From the NCBI RefSeq assembly GCF_013372145.1, contig NZ_CP053827.1:1426001-1490000 (forward strand): a stretch of 64,000 bases of DNA. The letters are read 5' to 3'. Made by a program: the position numbers and the translations under genes. The stretch is from Campylobacter hyointestinalis subsp. hyointestinalis (GTDB lineage: Bacteria; Campylobacterota; Campylobacteria; Campylobacterales; Campylobacteraceae). The notes under the pieces are model-generated. The model saw nothing but the letters and a program-made list of their open reading frames with translations, was not told where the DNA came from and did no database searches. Shown here one piece after another: positions 54,536 to 63,696 of this stretch. Numbering within the stretch: position 1 is the stretch's first letter; each line of letters starts with the position of its first letter.

Positions 54536-55489
54536 ATGAAAAAACTTCTTTTGTTTTTAGTATCAGCTTGTGTTATGCTCGGAGCTAACGGAGCAAATCA
54601 ACTAGAAGGTACAAACCAAGGTATGAGCCCTATATGGGACGATAACCGCCTAGTCGGCATAGACAGATACGATAGCTATTTTGGTTCGCTTTGGACATAC
54701 TTGCAAGGAAACGACTACTTTTCTTACGGCGTGGCTATAGCGATAATAGCCGTTTTAGTTGCATTTAGCGCACATTATATGGTTGTAGGTCCAAAACATT
54801 TTGATCATCATAGTGGAAAAGTGTATGCTTTTTCAAAATACGTTCGTTTAGTACATTTGATCGCTGCTATCTCGTGGGTGATCCTAGTGCCTACTGGCGT
54901 GATAATGATGTGGGGAGATCTGTTTGGTGGTGGATTTTTTGTTCGTTTGATGAAAAACTTGCACGGGATAGCAACTATATTATTTGCTATAAGCATCGTT
55001 CCTATGTTTTTAATGTGGGGCAAAAGAATGCTTTTATCTCTTTATGATATAAAATGGATGATGATAGTGGGTGGATATTTATCTAAAATCAAAAATCCAG
55101 TTCCAGCAGGCAAATTCAACGCAGGTCAAAAAGCGTGGTTTTGGGTAGCGATGTTAGGCGGATTTGTGATGATACTAACAGGCGCGGCGATGTATTTTTT
55201 AAACTTCAACACTCCTGTTTTAAGTAGCGTCTTTGGACTAACTCAAGTAGAAGTCTTAAGACTCGCAGCGATAGTTCATAACATCATAGGCATAGTGTGT
55301 GCTGTCTTTTTACTAGTGCATATCTATATGGCTGTTTTTGCGATAAAAGGCGCGATACACTCCATAATAACAGGATATAAAGAGGAAGAAGAAGTCTATA
55401 TACTGCACCATTATTGGTATCAAGAGCTTGTGAAAAATGGACTTATGAAGCCGTCTAAATTTGAAGTAAGCTATACGAATTTAAAATAA
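54536..55489 (+). CDS. fdhC: Formate dehydrogenase cytochrome b subunit (FdhC/gamma)
   Basis: A 317-residue membrane cytochrome b. N-terminal signal-like segment (MKKLLLFLVSACVMLGANG), a periplasmic stretch, then four transmembrane helices with heme-ligand His candidates in RLVHLIAAISW, KNLHGIATILF, AIVHNIIGIV and LLVHIYMAVF. It passes electrons from formate dehydrogenase to menaquinone. Unlike the fdhABCD arrangement of C. jejuni, no fdhA/B adjoins. AAGGA lies before the ATG; the next gene is convergent. Confidence 0.88.
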   Translation: MKKLLLFLVSACVMLGANGANQLEGTNQGMSPIWDDNRLVGIDRYDSYFGSLWTYLQGNDYFSYGVAIAIIAVLVAFSAHYMVVGPKHFDHHSGKVYAFSKYVRLVHLIAAISWVILVPTGVIMMWGDLFGGGFFVRLMKNLHGIATILFAISIVPMFLMWGKRMLLSLYDIKWMMIVGGYLSKIKNPVPAGKFNAGQKAWFWVAMLGGFVMILTGAAMYFLNFNTPVLSSVFGLTQVEVLRLAAIVHNIIGIVCAVFLLVHIYMAVFAIKGAIHSIITGYKEEEEVYILHHYWYQELVKNGLMKPSKFEVSYTNLK

Positions 55490-55516
55490 AATAGCCTAAT
55501 TTTAGGCTATTTGCTC
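55489..55516 (+). terminator. Hairpin terminator after fdhC
   Basis: AAATAGCCTA pairs with TAGGCTATTT around a 4-nt loop at the fdhC stop, followed by GCTCTTTTG. Confidence 0.65.
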
Positions 55517-55551
55517 TTTTGTTTAACTGACAAATAAAAAATACTCTAATT

Positions 55552-56082
55552 TTATGATTTTAAATACTTAACTATTTCATCTATATCATCAATTACCGCA
55601 TAAAGCTCTAAGCTAGAAGGAGATATCGCTTTACTAGGCAAAAGTTTTGTTTCAAAAAAATCCAAAAGAGGCTTCCAAAAATCACTGCAACAAAATATTA
55701 TCTTATGTTTTCTAAGTCCTGTTTGAGCTAAAGTTAACACTTCAAAAAGCTCATCAAGCGTACCAAAACCACCTGGCATAATAACAAAAGCAAAACTTTT
55801 TTCTATGAGTTCGTCTTTTCTTTTTGATAAATTTGGTATAACTTTTGAGCTAGTACAGTATGGATTTGTCTTTTGCTCAAACGGTAGCATAACGTTTATC
55901 CCGATACTCTCGCCACCGTTTAAAAAAGCTCCTTTGTTTGCAGCTTCCATAATACCGCCACTTCCACCACTCACTATACCATAACCTGCTTTTGATATTT
56001 TATTTGCTAGTTCTACAGTTTTTTTATAGTAAATACTATCTTCATCAAATCTTGCAGAACCAAAAATAGTTACAAAATCCAC
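55552..56082 (-). CDS. LOG family protein (cytokinin riboside monophosphate phosphoribohydrolase-like)
   Basis: A 176-residue Rossmann-fold protein of the TIGR00730/LOG family. VSGGSGGIMEAANKGA and PGGFGTLDELFEVLTL (PGGxGTxxE motif) are diagnostic. Members hydrolyse nucleoside monophosphates such as AMP; the bacterial role is mostly undefined. It stands alone between fdhC and gltD. Confidence 0.9.
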   Translation of the reverse strand: MDFVTIFGSARFDEDSIYYKKTVELANKISKAGYGIVSGGSGGIMEAANKGAFLNGGESIGINVMLPFEQKTNPYCTSSKVIPNLSKRKDELIEKSFAFVIMPGGFGTLDELFEVLTLAQTGLRKHKIIFCCSDFWKPLLDFFETKLLPSKAISPSSLELYAVIDDIDEIVKYLKS

Positions 56083-56165
56083 GTTTTTTCCTTCATTTTT
56101 TTCGTAATTATATCAAAAGTTAGACTAAAGAACTTCACGCCAAAAATATTAACGCACGGATAAAT

Positions 56166-57524
56166 TTAAATCCCAAGATCCTTTATGATAGTCATAGCTA
56201 CTTTTTTTCCTTCACTTGCAGCTGTTACGACAAGGTCGCTTCCTCTCTTACAATCACCACAAGCATAAACTCCTGCTTTACTAGTCCTGAGCTCATCATC
56301 AGTTGCGATCCTACCTTTTTTATCTAGTTCTATACCATTTGCACTTAAAAACTTTAGATTTTCAACGTCAAATCCCAAAGCACACACGATCACATCAGCA
56401 TTTAGCATAGTTTCGCCACCTTTTACTATCTCTACACTTGTTCCTTTCAAGATCGTTTTTGAGATATTTAAAGCCACGACTTCGTTATTGTCATTTACGA
56501 CTATATCTTTTGGGGCAGCGTTAAATATAAAGCTTGCTCCCTCTTCTCCTGCATTTACATACTCTTTTTTGCTTCCTGGCATACTAGCAAGATCTCTTCT
56601 ATATATGCAAGTAGCACTAGTGGCGCCTTTTCTAAGAGCGCTTCTTAAACAGTCCATAGCAGTATCGCCACCGCCTATAACTACTACTTTTTTACCGTTT
56701 AGATCTAAGCTTACACCATCTTCTTTGTACTGCTCTTTTTGTATGATACTTAGAAAATCAAGAGCTTTATAGCAACCATTAGCGCTCTCGTTTGCAAGTC
56801 CTAAAATCTTGCCTGTTCTAGCTCCATAAGCTAAAACTACGGCGTCAAATTCGCTGATAAGTTCTTCAAATTTAGCGTCATCTACAAAAGTATCCGTATG
56901 AAAAGTACAGCCTGCTTCACTTAGTAAGTTTACTCGTCTTTCGACCACGCTTTTATCTATCTTAAATCCAGGAATTCCATAAGCCAAAAGTCCGCCTGCT
57001 CTCTTACTAGCTTCGTAAATTTGTACGCTCACGCCCTCTCTTATAAGATAAGTTGCAGCTGAAAGTCCTGCGGGACCTGAGCCGATGATAGCTACTTTTT
57101 TGTTTTTAGGCTCTACTTTTGTAAATGGCTTCATACCGTTGTTTAAACCATTTTCGCTTATAAAAGTCTCGATAGCACCTATCGTTATAGCGCCAAAATT
57201 GTCATTTAAAGTACAAGCGCCCTCACAAAGTCTATCTTGCGGACACACGCGTCCGGTGATCTCGGGATAGGGATTTGTTTCGTTGCTAAGCTTAAAAGCC
57301 ATATCAAAATTCGAAGTAGCAACGTTTAAAAGCCAAAACGGTATGTAATTATGAAGCGGGCACGTAAAATGACAAAATGGATTTGCACACTGTACGCATC
57401 TGCTAGCTTGCTCAGTAGCGTTTTGCAAGTTAAAAATTTGATATATTTCTTTGAAGTCTTTTACTCTTTCGTTCTCATCTCTTTTTATTATCTTCGCTCT
57501 TGAGCGTTTTATAAATTCTTGCAT
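56166..57524 (-). CDS. gltD: Glutamate synthase small subunit GltD
   Basis: A 452-residue NADPH-oxidising subunit. N-terminal [4Fe-4S] Cys cluster (CVQCANPFCHFTCPLHNY; CPQDRLCEGAC), FAD motif VAIIGSGPAGLSAATYL and NADPH motif KVVVIGGGDTAMDCLRSA. It supplies electrons to GltB for glutamate synthesis. The gene starts 1 nt after the gltB stop. Confidence 0.96.
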   Translation of the reverse strand: MQEFIKRSRAKIIKRDENERVKDFKEIYQIFNLQNATEQASRCVQCANPFCHFTCPLHNYIPFWLLNVATSNFDMAFKLSNETNPYPEITGRVCPQDRLCEGACTLNDNFGAITIGAIETFISENGLNNGMKPFTKVEPKNKKVAIIGSGPAGLSAATYLIREGVSVQIYEASKRAGGLLAYGIPGFKIDKSVVERRVNLLSEAGCTFHTDTFVDDAKFEELISEFDAVVLAYGARTGKILGLANESANGCYKALDFLSIIQKEQYKEDGVSLDLNGKKVVVIGGGDTAMDCLRSALRKGATSATCIYRRDLASMPGSKKEYVNAGEEGASFIFNAAPKDIVVNDNNEVVALNISKTILKGTSVEIVKGGETMLNADVIVCALGFDVENLKFLSANGIELDKKGRIATDDELRTSKAGVYACGDCKRGSDLVVTAASEGKKVAMTIIKDLGI

Positions 57525-57525
57525 A

Positions 57526-60500
57526 TTAGTCTCCCTCGGCTGGATTTAGTGGAAGTTTGGTCATATCTTTTGGTTTAACCATCCAAAACTCTCTTATGGT
57601 ATCTCTAAAATTGTCAAGTATATACTTTGCTCGTACGCTTTTAGTCTCATTATAATACACTTTTAAAAGCCTTTTAAAGAAATGACGAACTTCATCTAAC
57701 TCATCTGTATCTATACGCAAAGCGATGACTAGCTCTTGGTTTAGTTTGTCTATAAACTCTCTTTTTTCATCCCACACAAAAGCGATACCGCCAGTCATTC
57801 CTGCACCGAAATTTATACCTGTTTCACCGAGTATCGCTACAACTCCGCCAGTCATATACTCACAAGCGTGATCTCCCACGCCTTCTACAACAGCAGTTGC
57901 TCCAGAATTTCTTACGCAAAATCTCTCTCCTACTATACCACTAGCAAAAAATTTACCACCCGTAGCACCGTAAAGACAAGTATTTCCCGCAACTGCAAAG
58001 TAGTTTTGAGGATCATTTGGGGCGATCACTATACGACCGCCATTCATACCTTTTCCGACATAATCATTTGCGCTTCCTTTTAGATAGATAGCCATTCCAC
58101 TAGCTAAAAACGCTCCTAAACTTTGACCAGCGATACCGTTTAAATTTATTCTTATAGTTTGGCTAGCAAGACCTTTATTGCCGTAAAATTTAGCTATCTC
58201 ACCGCTGATAAGAGTGCCAAAGCTTCTATTTTGATTGCAAATTTTCTTATCTACTACAACTCTTTCGCCTGGGTTTTGTATAGTTTTATATATTTCTTTA
58301 AGTACGCTTTTTTCAAATTCATTCTTATCAAACGGCTCATTTTTCTTACCGCTACTTTTATTATCACCAGGAACTACTCTAGTAAGCTCACTTAGATCAA
58401 ATTTAGAACTATTTGGCACTAAAAGCTCGTTTCTACCGATGATATCATCTAAACTCTCATATCCCATTTTAGCTAGTTCGAGTCTAACGTCCTCAGCTAA
58501 AAGAGTAAAATAATTAACCGCTCTATCTACACTTCCTACAAATTTATCTCTCAAAGCCGGATCTTGAGTAGCCACGCCCTCGCTGCAACGATTTAGATGA
58601 CAAATTTTTAAAACCTTACAGCCAAGTATCACTAAAGCCAAAGTTCCAAAAGCATAGCTCTCTGCGCCTAATAGTGCTGCTTTTATGATATCGGCTCCTA
58701 TCTTTAGTCCGCCATCAGTTTGAAGATGAACATTGCTCCTTAGATTATTTACTTTTAAAGCGTTATGAGCTTCGATGAGACCAAGCTCCCATGGATTGCC
58801 AGTAAATTTGATACTGCTCCAGTTTGCCGCGCCCGTTCCTCCATCTCCTCCGCTTATCACTATCTTGTCGGCGTAACACTTCGCAACTCCAGCAGCTATA
58901 GTTCCTACTCCAGCACTCGAAACAAGTTTGACTGCGATAACCGCTCTAGGATTTATCTGCTTAAGATCAAAGATAAGCTGAGCAAGGTCTTCTATACTAT
59001 AGATATCATGATGAGGCGGTGGCGATATGAGAGTAACGCCAGGAGTCGTATAACGAAGCGTAGCTATAAGCCCAGTTACTTTATATCCCGGAAGTTGTCC
59101 GCCCTCGCCCGGTTTTGCACCTTGAGCAAGCTTGATCTGAATTTCATCTGCACTTGCAAGATACTCAGGTGTTACGCCAAATCTTCCACTAGCGATCTGT
59201 TTTATACGTGAGTTTGCCGCACTTTTTAGTCTATCTTCAGCCTCTCCGCCCTCGCCTGAGTTGCTCATAGCTCCTAGTTTATTCATAGCTAAAGCTAATG
59301 TTTCGTGCGCTTCTGGAGATATAGATCCAAGGCTCATAGCAGCACTATTAAAACGCTTTAAAATGTTACTGATAGGCTCGACTTTATCAAGACTGATAGG
59401 CTCACGATCGCTTTTGATATCCAAAAAGTCCCTTATCATCTTTTTACCGCGATTTAAAACCGCATCTCTTACTTTAGCAAAATCATTCATATCCGCAGTT
59501 ACACTGGTTTTATGAATTTGATTTATGATAAATGGCGTATAATCGTGGAATTCGTCTTTATCAAGGTATTTATAAAAGCCACCAAGTTTTAAAGGCAACA
59601 GATGATTTGTATAGTTAAAAGCTTCTTTGTGATACTTAAGAACTCTATTTTCTATATCTTCGTAGCCAAGACCGGCTATAAGAGCAACCGAAGGAGAAAA
59701 ACACTCATCTACTATATTTTGACTAAGACCTAAGATATCAAATAAAGCCGAATTTTTATAGCTTCCGACTGTAGAAATTCCCATTTTTGACATAGTTTTT
59801 AGAAGTCCTGCATTTAGCGCGTGATGGATATTTTTAAGTCCGGCTTTTATATTTGTACTATCTTGCGATCTCAAAATCTCATAACCGCTGGCAAAAAGCA
59901 AATACGGATAAACAGCGCTTGCACCGTAGCTTATCATCATAGCAGAGCTATGAGAGTCTAACAACTCACCGCTTACGGCGATGATACTGACTTTGTATCT
60001 AATACCTTCTTCTATCAAGGCTTGATGGACTCTACCTACTGCCATAGCCATAGGGATGGCGGCATTTTTCTCATCTAGCCCTCTATCGTCTAGTATGATG
60101 ATATGGATACCGTTATTTACGGCATTTATGACATCATAAACAAGATCTTCTAAACTGCCTTTTAAATTCTCGCTAAATAATGTACTAAAAGTTTGATTTT
60201 TAAATTCACTTTGATATCTGGGACTAGACTCGTCACCAAAGCTCTTTAGAACTTCAAACTTTTCTTGCATAAGGATAGGAGATATCGTTTTTATACGCTT
60301 TGCATGTAGCTCACTCTCTTCAAGGAAATTTCTATTTTCGCCAAAAGTCACGTTTAAGCTCATTACTACCATTTCACGAAGTGGATCGATAGGCGGATTT
60401 GTTACTTGAGCAAATTTTTGTTTGAAAAAGTCGCTAAATCTCCTTTGATGCTCACTAAATGCAGCCAAGCTCGTATCATCCCCCATAGAACCAGTTGCTT

Positions 60501-61932
60501 CTTTACCGCTAGTTAGCATTGAGTTTAAGATCATCTCTTTAAATTCATTAGTTACGCTAAAGTTTCTTTGCATCGCGTGTAAATTTGGTAACTCGTAGTC
60601 ACTGTAGCTTTCAAAAGGCACTTCTACGAATTCTTCAAGATGTATCATATTTTCATTTAGCCATTTAGTATAGTTTTGGCTATTTTTGATATAGTCGTTG
60701 ATCTCGTCGTTTTTCATAATCTTACCATACTTTAGATCTAGCCCTATCATCTGACCGCTTTGAAGTCTGCCACGCTCTTTGATACTTTCTTCATCTATAT
60801 CAAGAACGCCATACTCGCTAGATATCAAAACTCTATTGTCTTTTGTTATGATGTATTTTGCTGGACGAAGACCATTTCTATCCAAACAACAAGCTATAAA
60901 TCTACCGTTTGTAAAAGATACTGCAGCTGGTCCGTCCCAAGGAGCGAAGTTTGGGCTCGTGTATTCATAAAACGAACGAATTTTTGCATCCGTATAAGGG
61001 CTATTTTGCCAAGGTGCAGGCACTACAAGCCGAACAGCTTTGAAAAAATCCACATCGTTCTCTATCAAAAACTCAAACATATTATCTAAGCTTGCGCTAT
61101 CGCTTCTATCACTTTTTGTGATAGGAAGCATTGTATTTAGCTCTTCAGTGGTAAATACACGACTTTTTAGACATTTTTCTTGAATACTCAAATTTACACG
61201 GTTTGAGCTGATAGAGTTTATCTCTCCGTTGTGAGCGATAGTACGAAATGGCTGCGCTAAACGCCATTTTGGAAGTGTATTTGTAGAAAACCTCTGATGA
61301 AATAGAGCAAAACTTGTCGTAAAATCAGGATCGTTCAAGTCTTTGAAAAAAGTCTTTATATAAGTAGGCATAATAAGACCTTTATACACTATGACTTTAT
61401 CTGAAAATGAACATATATAAAAGTCGTCATCTTCTTGCAGTGTTTTTTGGATCTCGCGTCTAGCTAGATAAAGTAATGATTTAAAATACTTTTTGGCGAT
61501 TATGGTATTTGGCGTGATAAAAAACTGAACTATCCTAGGAAGAGTTTCAAGAGCCAACTTTCCAAGTGCGTCTTCATTTATAGGAACTTCTCTTTTTAGG
61601 ATAACTTTTAGATCGTTTTTTAGACAGATCTCTTCAAATTTATCTATATGCTCTTTGGTTTTTAGAAAAACCATAGCCACGCCAAATTGCTCAGGAAGCG
61701 ATACTCCATAAGCCTTTGCGGATTTTTTCATAAAATTTACGGGCATAGAAAAAAGCAGTCCGCAACCATCACCGCTTTTACCATCGCTGGCTATAGCCCC
61801 TCGGTGCATCATACGCTCAAGTGCAGTTATGGCGTCGTTTGTATTTTGATAGCTAGGAATATTATTTAAATTTGCTAGCAAGCCAAACCCGCAATTGTCT
61901 TTGAAAGAGTAAAGCCTATCCATATTGTTCAT
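57526..61932 (-). CDS. gltB: Glutamate synthase large subunit GltB
   Basis: A 1468-residue GOGAT. The N-terminal nucleophile amidotransferase domain starts at Cys14 (KDNCGFGLLANL), so a 13-residue propeptide is removed. Central and FMN domains follow (GEGGEAEDRL, GQLPGYKVTGLIATLRYTT), with [3Fe-4S] Cys in GCKVLKICHLNRCSEGVATQ, and a GXGXG beta-helix domain at the end (GMNGGRIVIAP, GATGGKFFASGIVGERF). AAGGGG lies 5 nt before the ATG. Size is usual. Confidence 0.98.
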   Translation of the reverse strand: MNNMDRLYSFKDNCGFGLLANLNNIPSYQNTNDAITALERMMHRGAIASDGKSGDGCGLLFSMPVNFMKKSAKAYGVSLPEQFGVAMVFLKTKEHIDKFEEICLKNDLKVILKREVPINEDALGKLALETLPRIVQFFITPNTIIAKKYFKSLLYLARREIQKTLQEDDDFYICSFSDKVIVYKGLIMPTYIKTFFKDLNDPDFTTSFALFHQRFSTNTLPKWRLAQPFRTIAHNGEINSISSNRVNLSIQEKCLKSRVFTTEELNTMLPITKSDRSDSASLDNMFEFLIENDVDFFKAVRLVVPAPWQNSPYTDAKIRSFYEYTSPNFAPWDGPAAVSFTNGRFIACCLDRNGLRPAKYIITKDNRVLISSEYGVLDIDEESIKERGRLQSGQMIGLDLKYGKIMKNDEINDYIKNSQNYTKWLNENMIHLEEFVEVPFESYSDYELPNLHAMQRNFSVTNEFKEMILNSMLTSGKEATGSMGDDTSLAAFSEHQRRFSDFFKQKFAQVTNPPIDPLREMVVMSLNVTFGENRNFLEESELHAKRIKTISPILMQEKFEVLKSFGDESSPRYQSEFKNQTFSTLFSENLKGSLEDLVYDVINAVNNGIHIIILDDRGLDEKNAAIPMAMAVGRVHQALIEEGIRYKVSIIAVSGELLDSHSSAMMISYGASAVYPYLLFASGYEILRSQDSTNIKAGLKNIHHALNAGLLKTMSKMGISTVGSYKNSALFDILGLSQNIVDECFSPSVALIAGLGYEDIENRVLKYHKEAFNYTNHLLPLKLGGFYKYLDKDEFHDYTPFIINQIHKTSVTADMNDFAKVRDAVLNRGKKMIRDFLDIKSDREPISLDKVEPISNILKRFNSAAMSLGSISPEAHETLALAMNKLGAMSNSGEGGEAEDRLKSAANSRIKQIASGRFGVTPEYLASADEIQIKLAQGAKPGEGGQLPGYKVTGLIATLRYTTPGVTLISPPPHHDIYSIEDLAQLIFDLKQINPRAVIAVKLVSSAGVGTIAAGVAKCYADKIVISGGDGGTGAANWSSIKFTGNPWELGLIEAHNALKVNNLRSNVHLQTDGGLKIGADIIKAALLGAESYAFGTLALVILGCKVLKICHLNRCSEGVATQDPALRDKFVGSVDRAVNYFTLLAEDVRLELAKMGYESLDDIIGRNELLVPNSSKFDLSELTRVVPGDNKSSGKKNEPFDKNEFEKSVLKEIYKTIQNPGERVVVDKKICNQNRSFGTLISGEIAKFYGNKGLASQTIRINLNGIAGQSLGAFLASGMAIYLKGSANDYVGKGMNGGRIVIAPNDPQNYFAVAGNTCLYGATGGKFFASGIVGERFCVRNSGATAVVEGVGDHACEYMTGGVVAILGETGINFGAGMTGGIAFVWDEKREFIDKLNQELVIALRIDTDELDEVRHFFKRLLKVYYNETKSVRAKYILDNFRDTIREFWMVKPKDMTKLPLNPAEGD

Positions 61933-62067
61933 ATTCGCCCCTTTTTTAAATTCAAAAAATTGCGAAATATTACCAAAAAAATACTTAAAATTTACTAAAT
62001 ATGATAAAATCGTTATTTAAAATTTTTATATATCTTATTTTTACTTAAAAATAAATAAAATAGTATT

Positions 62068-63078
62068 TTATTCTATAATTTTACACCAGAGAAGCTCATC
62101 ATTATCAAATTTTGTAGTGTGAAGTATATGGATCTTTAGATCTAAGCTTATATTTTTACCAGATTTAAACTCGTTTGATCTATATATCAAAAGCCATTTT
62201 ATTCTTTTATCTAAATTTGAAAGTGCGTTTCCACCTCCTTCGTACATAACAAATTTACGCTCAAAAGCAGGGTCTAAACTACTTGAAATCTCAACATTTC
62301 TATCTTTTACGCTAAATAAAGGAATGCTTTTATCAAAGTCCTTGCTATGAGAATATACTAAAATATCAGGATCCACGCCACCGCTTATGAGTCTAGTATC
62401 AAGAGTAGGCAGATCGGTTCTAACACTATTTCCACCGATGATGAGCATATCTACTAAAGATCTTAGTTTATGAGTGTGAGTACGGCTTAAAAGATTTGAT
62501 ATCGTGCCGCCACTCGCGACTCCATTTTGGCTAAGAGCTATCTTAAAAAATGTAAAATTTCCATTGCTCCAAGTCCAAAACGGCTCTAAAAGTGAATCCG
62601 CTTCACTCTTACAAACTCCTAGTTTTGTTTGAATTCCGTGTTTTCTTAGTATGTCTTCACCACCGCTTGCTTGCTTACTAGTATCTTTTGCGCCTATAAC
62701 AACTCTTTTAAATCCAAGTTTGCTTAAAAGCATAGCACAAGATGGAGTGCGTCCTTGATGAGAACAAGGCTCAAGCGTTACATAAGCCACCATATCTTTG
62801 AGCAAATTTGAGTGATTTTGTAAAATAAAATCATAAATTTCATTTGCATTTTTAAGACGTCCTAAACTATTTACGTAATCACTATTTATCTGACAAAGCG
62901 CTGATTTTACGGCATTTAACTCGGCGTGAGCGTTTCCTGCTTTTTCGTGTGCTTCTATAGCGAGTATCTCGCCACTGCTTGAAACTATGACGCATCCAAC
63001 CGCTGGATTTGGGTAAGTAAGGAGCTGAAACTCCCAAGCTCTGTTTATAGCTAAGCTCATATAAAATTCATCACACAT
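62068..63078 (-). CDS. ribD: Riboflavin biosynthesis protein RibD
   Basis: A 336-residue bifunctional enzyme. The deaminase domain has zinc motif HAELNAVKSA (His51, Glu53) and LEPCSHQGRTPSC; the reductase domain follows from about 155 (FFKIALSQNGVASGG, DMLIIGGNSVRTDLPTL). It carries out the second and third steps after GTP cyclohydrolase II. The reductase part is a little short and diverges near the end, so NADPH binding should be judged by alignment. A TATAAT lies 30 nt upstream. Confidence 0.92.
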   Translation of the reverse strand: MCDEFYMSLAINRAWEFQLLTYPNPAVGCVIVSSSGEILAIEAHEKAGNAHAELNAVKSALCQINSDYVNSLGRLKNANEIYDFILQNHSNLLKDMVAYVTLEPCSHQGRTPSCAMLLSKLGFKRVVIGAKDTSKQASGGEDILRKHGIQTKLGVCKSEADSLLEPFWTWSNGNFTFFKIALSQNGVASGGTISNLLSRTHTHKLRSLVDMLIIGGNSVRTDLPTLDTRLISGGVDPDILVYSHSKDFDKSIPLFSVKDRNVEISSSLDPAFERKFVMYEGGGNALSNLDKRIKWLLIYRSNEFKSGKNISLDLKIHILHTTKFDNDELLWCKIIE

Positions 63079-63107
63079 TTTTTATCTCTTTTTTTCTAGT
63101 TTTTATT

Positions 63108-63113
63108 ATTATA
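63108..63113 (-). promoter_or_regulatory. -10 box for ribD
   Basis: TATAAT on the reverse strand, 30 nt upstream of the ribD ATG. Confidence 0.5.
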
Positions 63114-63422
63114 ATTTATTAATGATTAAAAAGCTATAGTAGATGGGAAATTTAATTTTTATATGATATTTATTGTAACTTATATAAATTTTGCTTACTT
63201 TGTTTTAATAATTTGTCAAATTTAAGCATTACTATAAGATAAGATTTTGGTTTTTATTTTTTCAATTATATAAAGTTTTCATATCTACTGGTCATAATTT
63301 TTCATATAGAATATAATAAAAATATCTTGTATATTCGGCAAAGAAATTATTTCTGTATTTTGTAAATAAATAATGAAATATTACTTTTTCTATTTTTAAT
63401 ACTAAAAAATATAAATATATGT

Positions 63423-63428
63423 TATAAT
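63423..63428 (+). promoter_or_regulatory. -10 box for small hypothetical gene
   Basis: TATAAT 29 nt upstream of the ATG at 63457; AAAGG at 63444-63448 lies 8 nt before that ATG. Confidence 0.6.
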
Positions 63429-63456
63429 TGCACTCAAAAATTTAAAGGTGTAGTTC

Positions 63457-63696
63457 ATGGAATATATACTTGATTGCGAGAACAATGACGGATTAAAAAA
63501 ATATTTTATAGCAGAAACAAAACGAAACGCGCTACCGATAATTGTAAAATGCAACGGAGCTATATTTAAAGTAAAGAAATATATAAAAGCTTCTAAGAGT
63601 ATAAAGAAAAGTAAAATAGTAGAAAAAGTCTATAACGGCTTTTTCTATGATGTGTGTGCGTTAAACGTGAATAAGTGGCAAGAAGTAGAATGGTAA
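63457..63696 (+). CDS. Small hypothetical protein
   Basis: A 79-residue Lys-rich soluble protein (MEYILDCENNDGLKKYFIAE...NKWQEVEW). It has no signal peptide, membrane helix or known motif. A promoter box and ribosome binding site at proper distances support a real gene. Its stop codon directly abuts the convergent rimP stop (63697), leaving no room for a terminator. I do not recognise its family. Confidence 0.65.
   Translation: MEYILDCENNDGLKKYFIAETKRNALPIIVKCNGAIFKVKKYIKASKSIKKSKIVEKVYNGFFYDVCALNVNKWQEVEW

Larger units (their letters stand above)
63079..63456. other. 378-nt AT-rich divergent intergenic region
   Basis: It contains the ribD promoter (TATAAT at 63108-63113, reverse strand) and the promoter of the small gene (63423-63428). 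The remaining about 300 nt are very AT-rich. I see no tRNA, riboswitch-like structure or reading frame; in particular no recognisable FMN riboswitch. Confidence 0.5.

Noticed and set aside
58765-59211. 148-residue frame on the plus strand
   Set aside because: Antisense to the conserved FMN region of gltB; no motifs.
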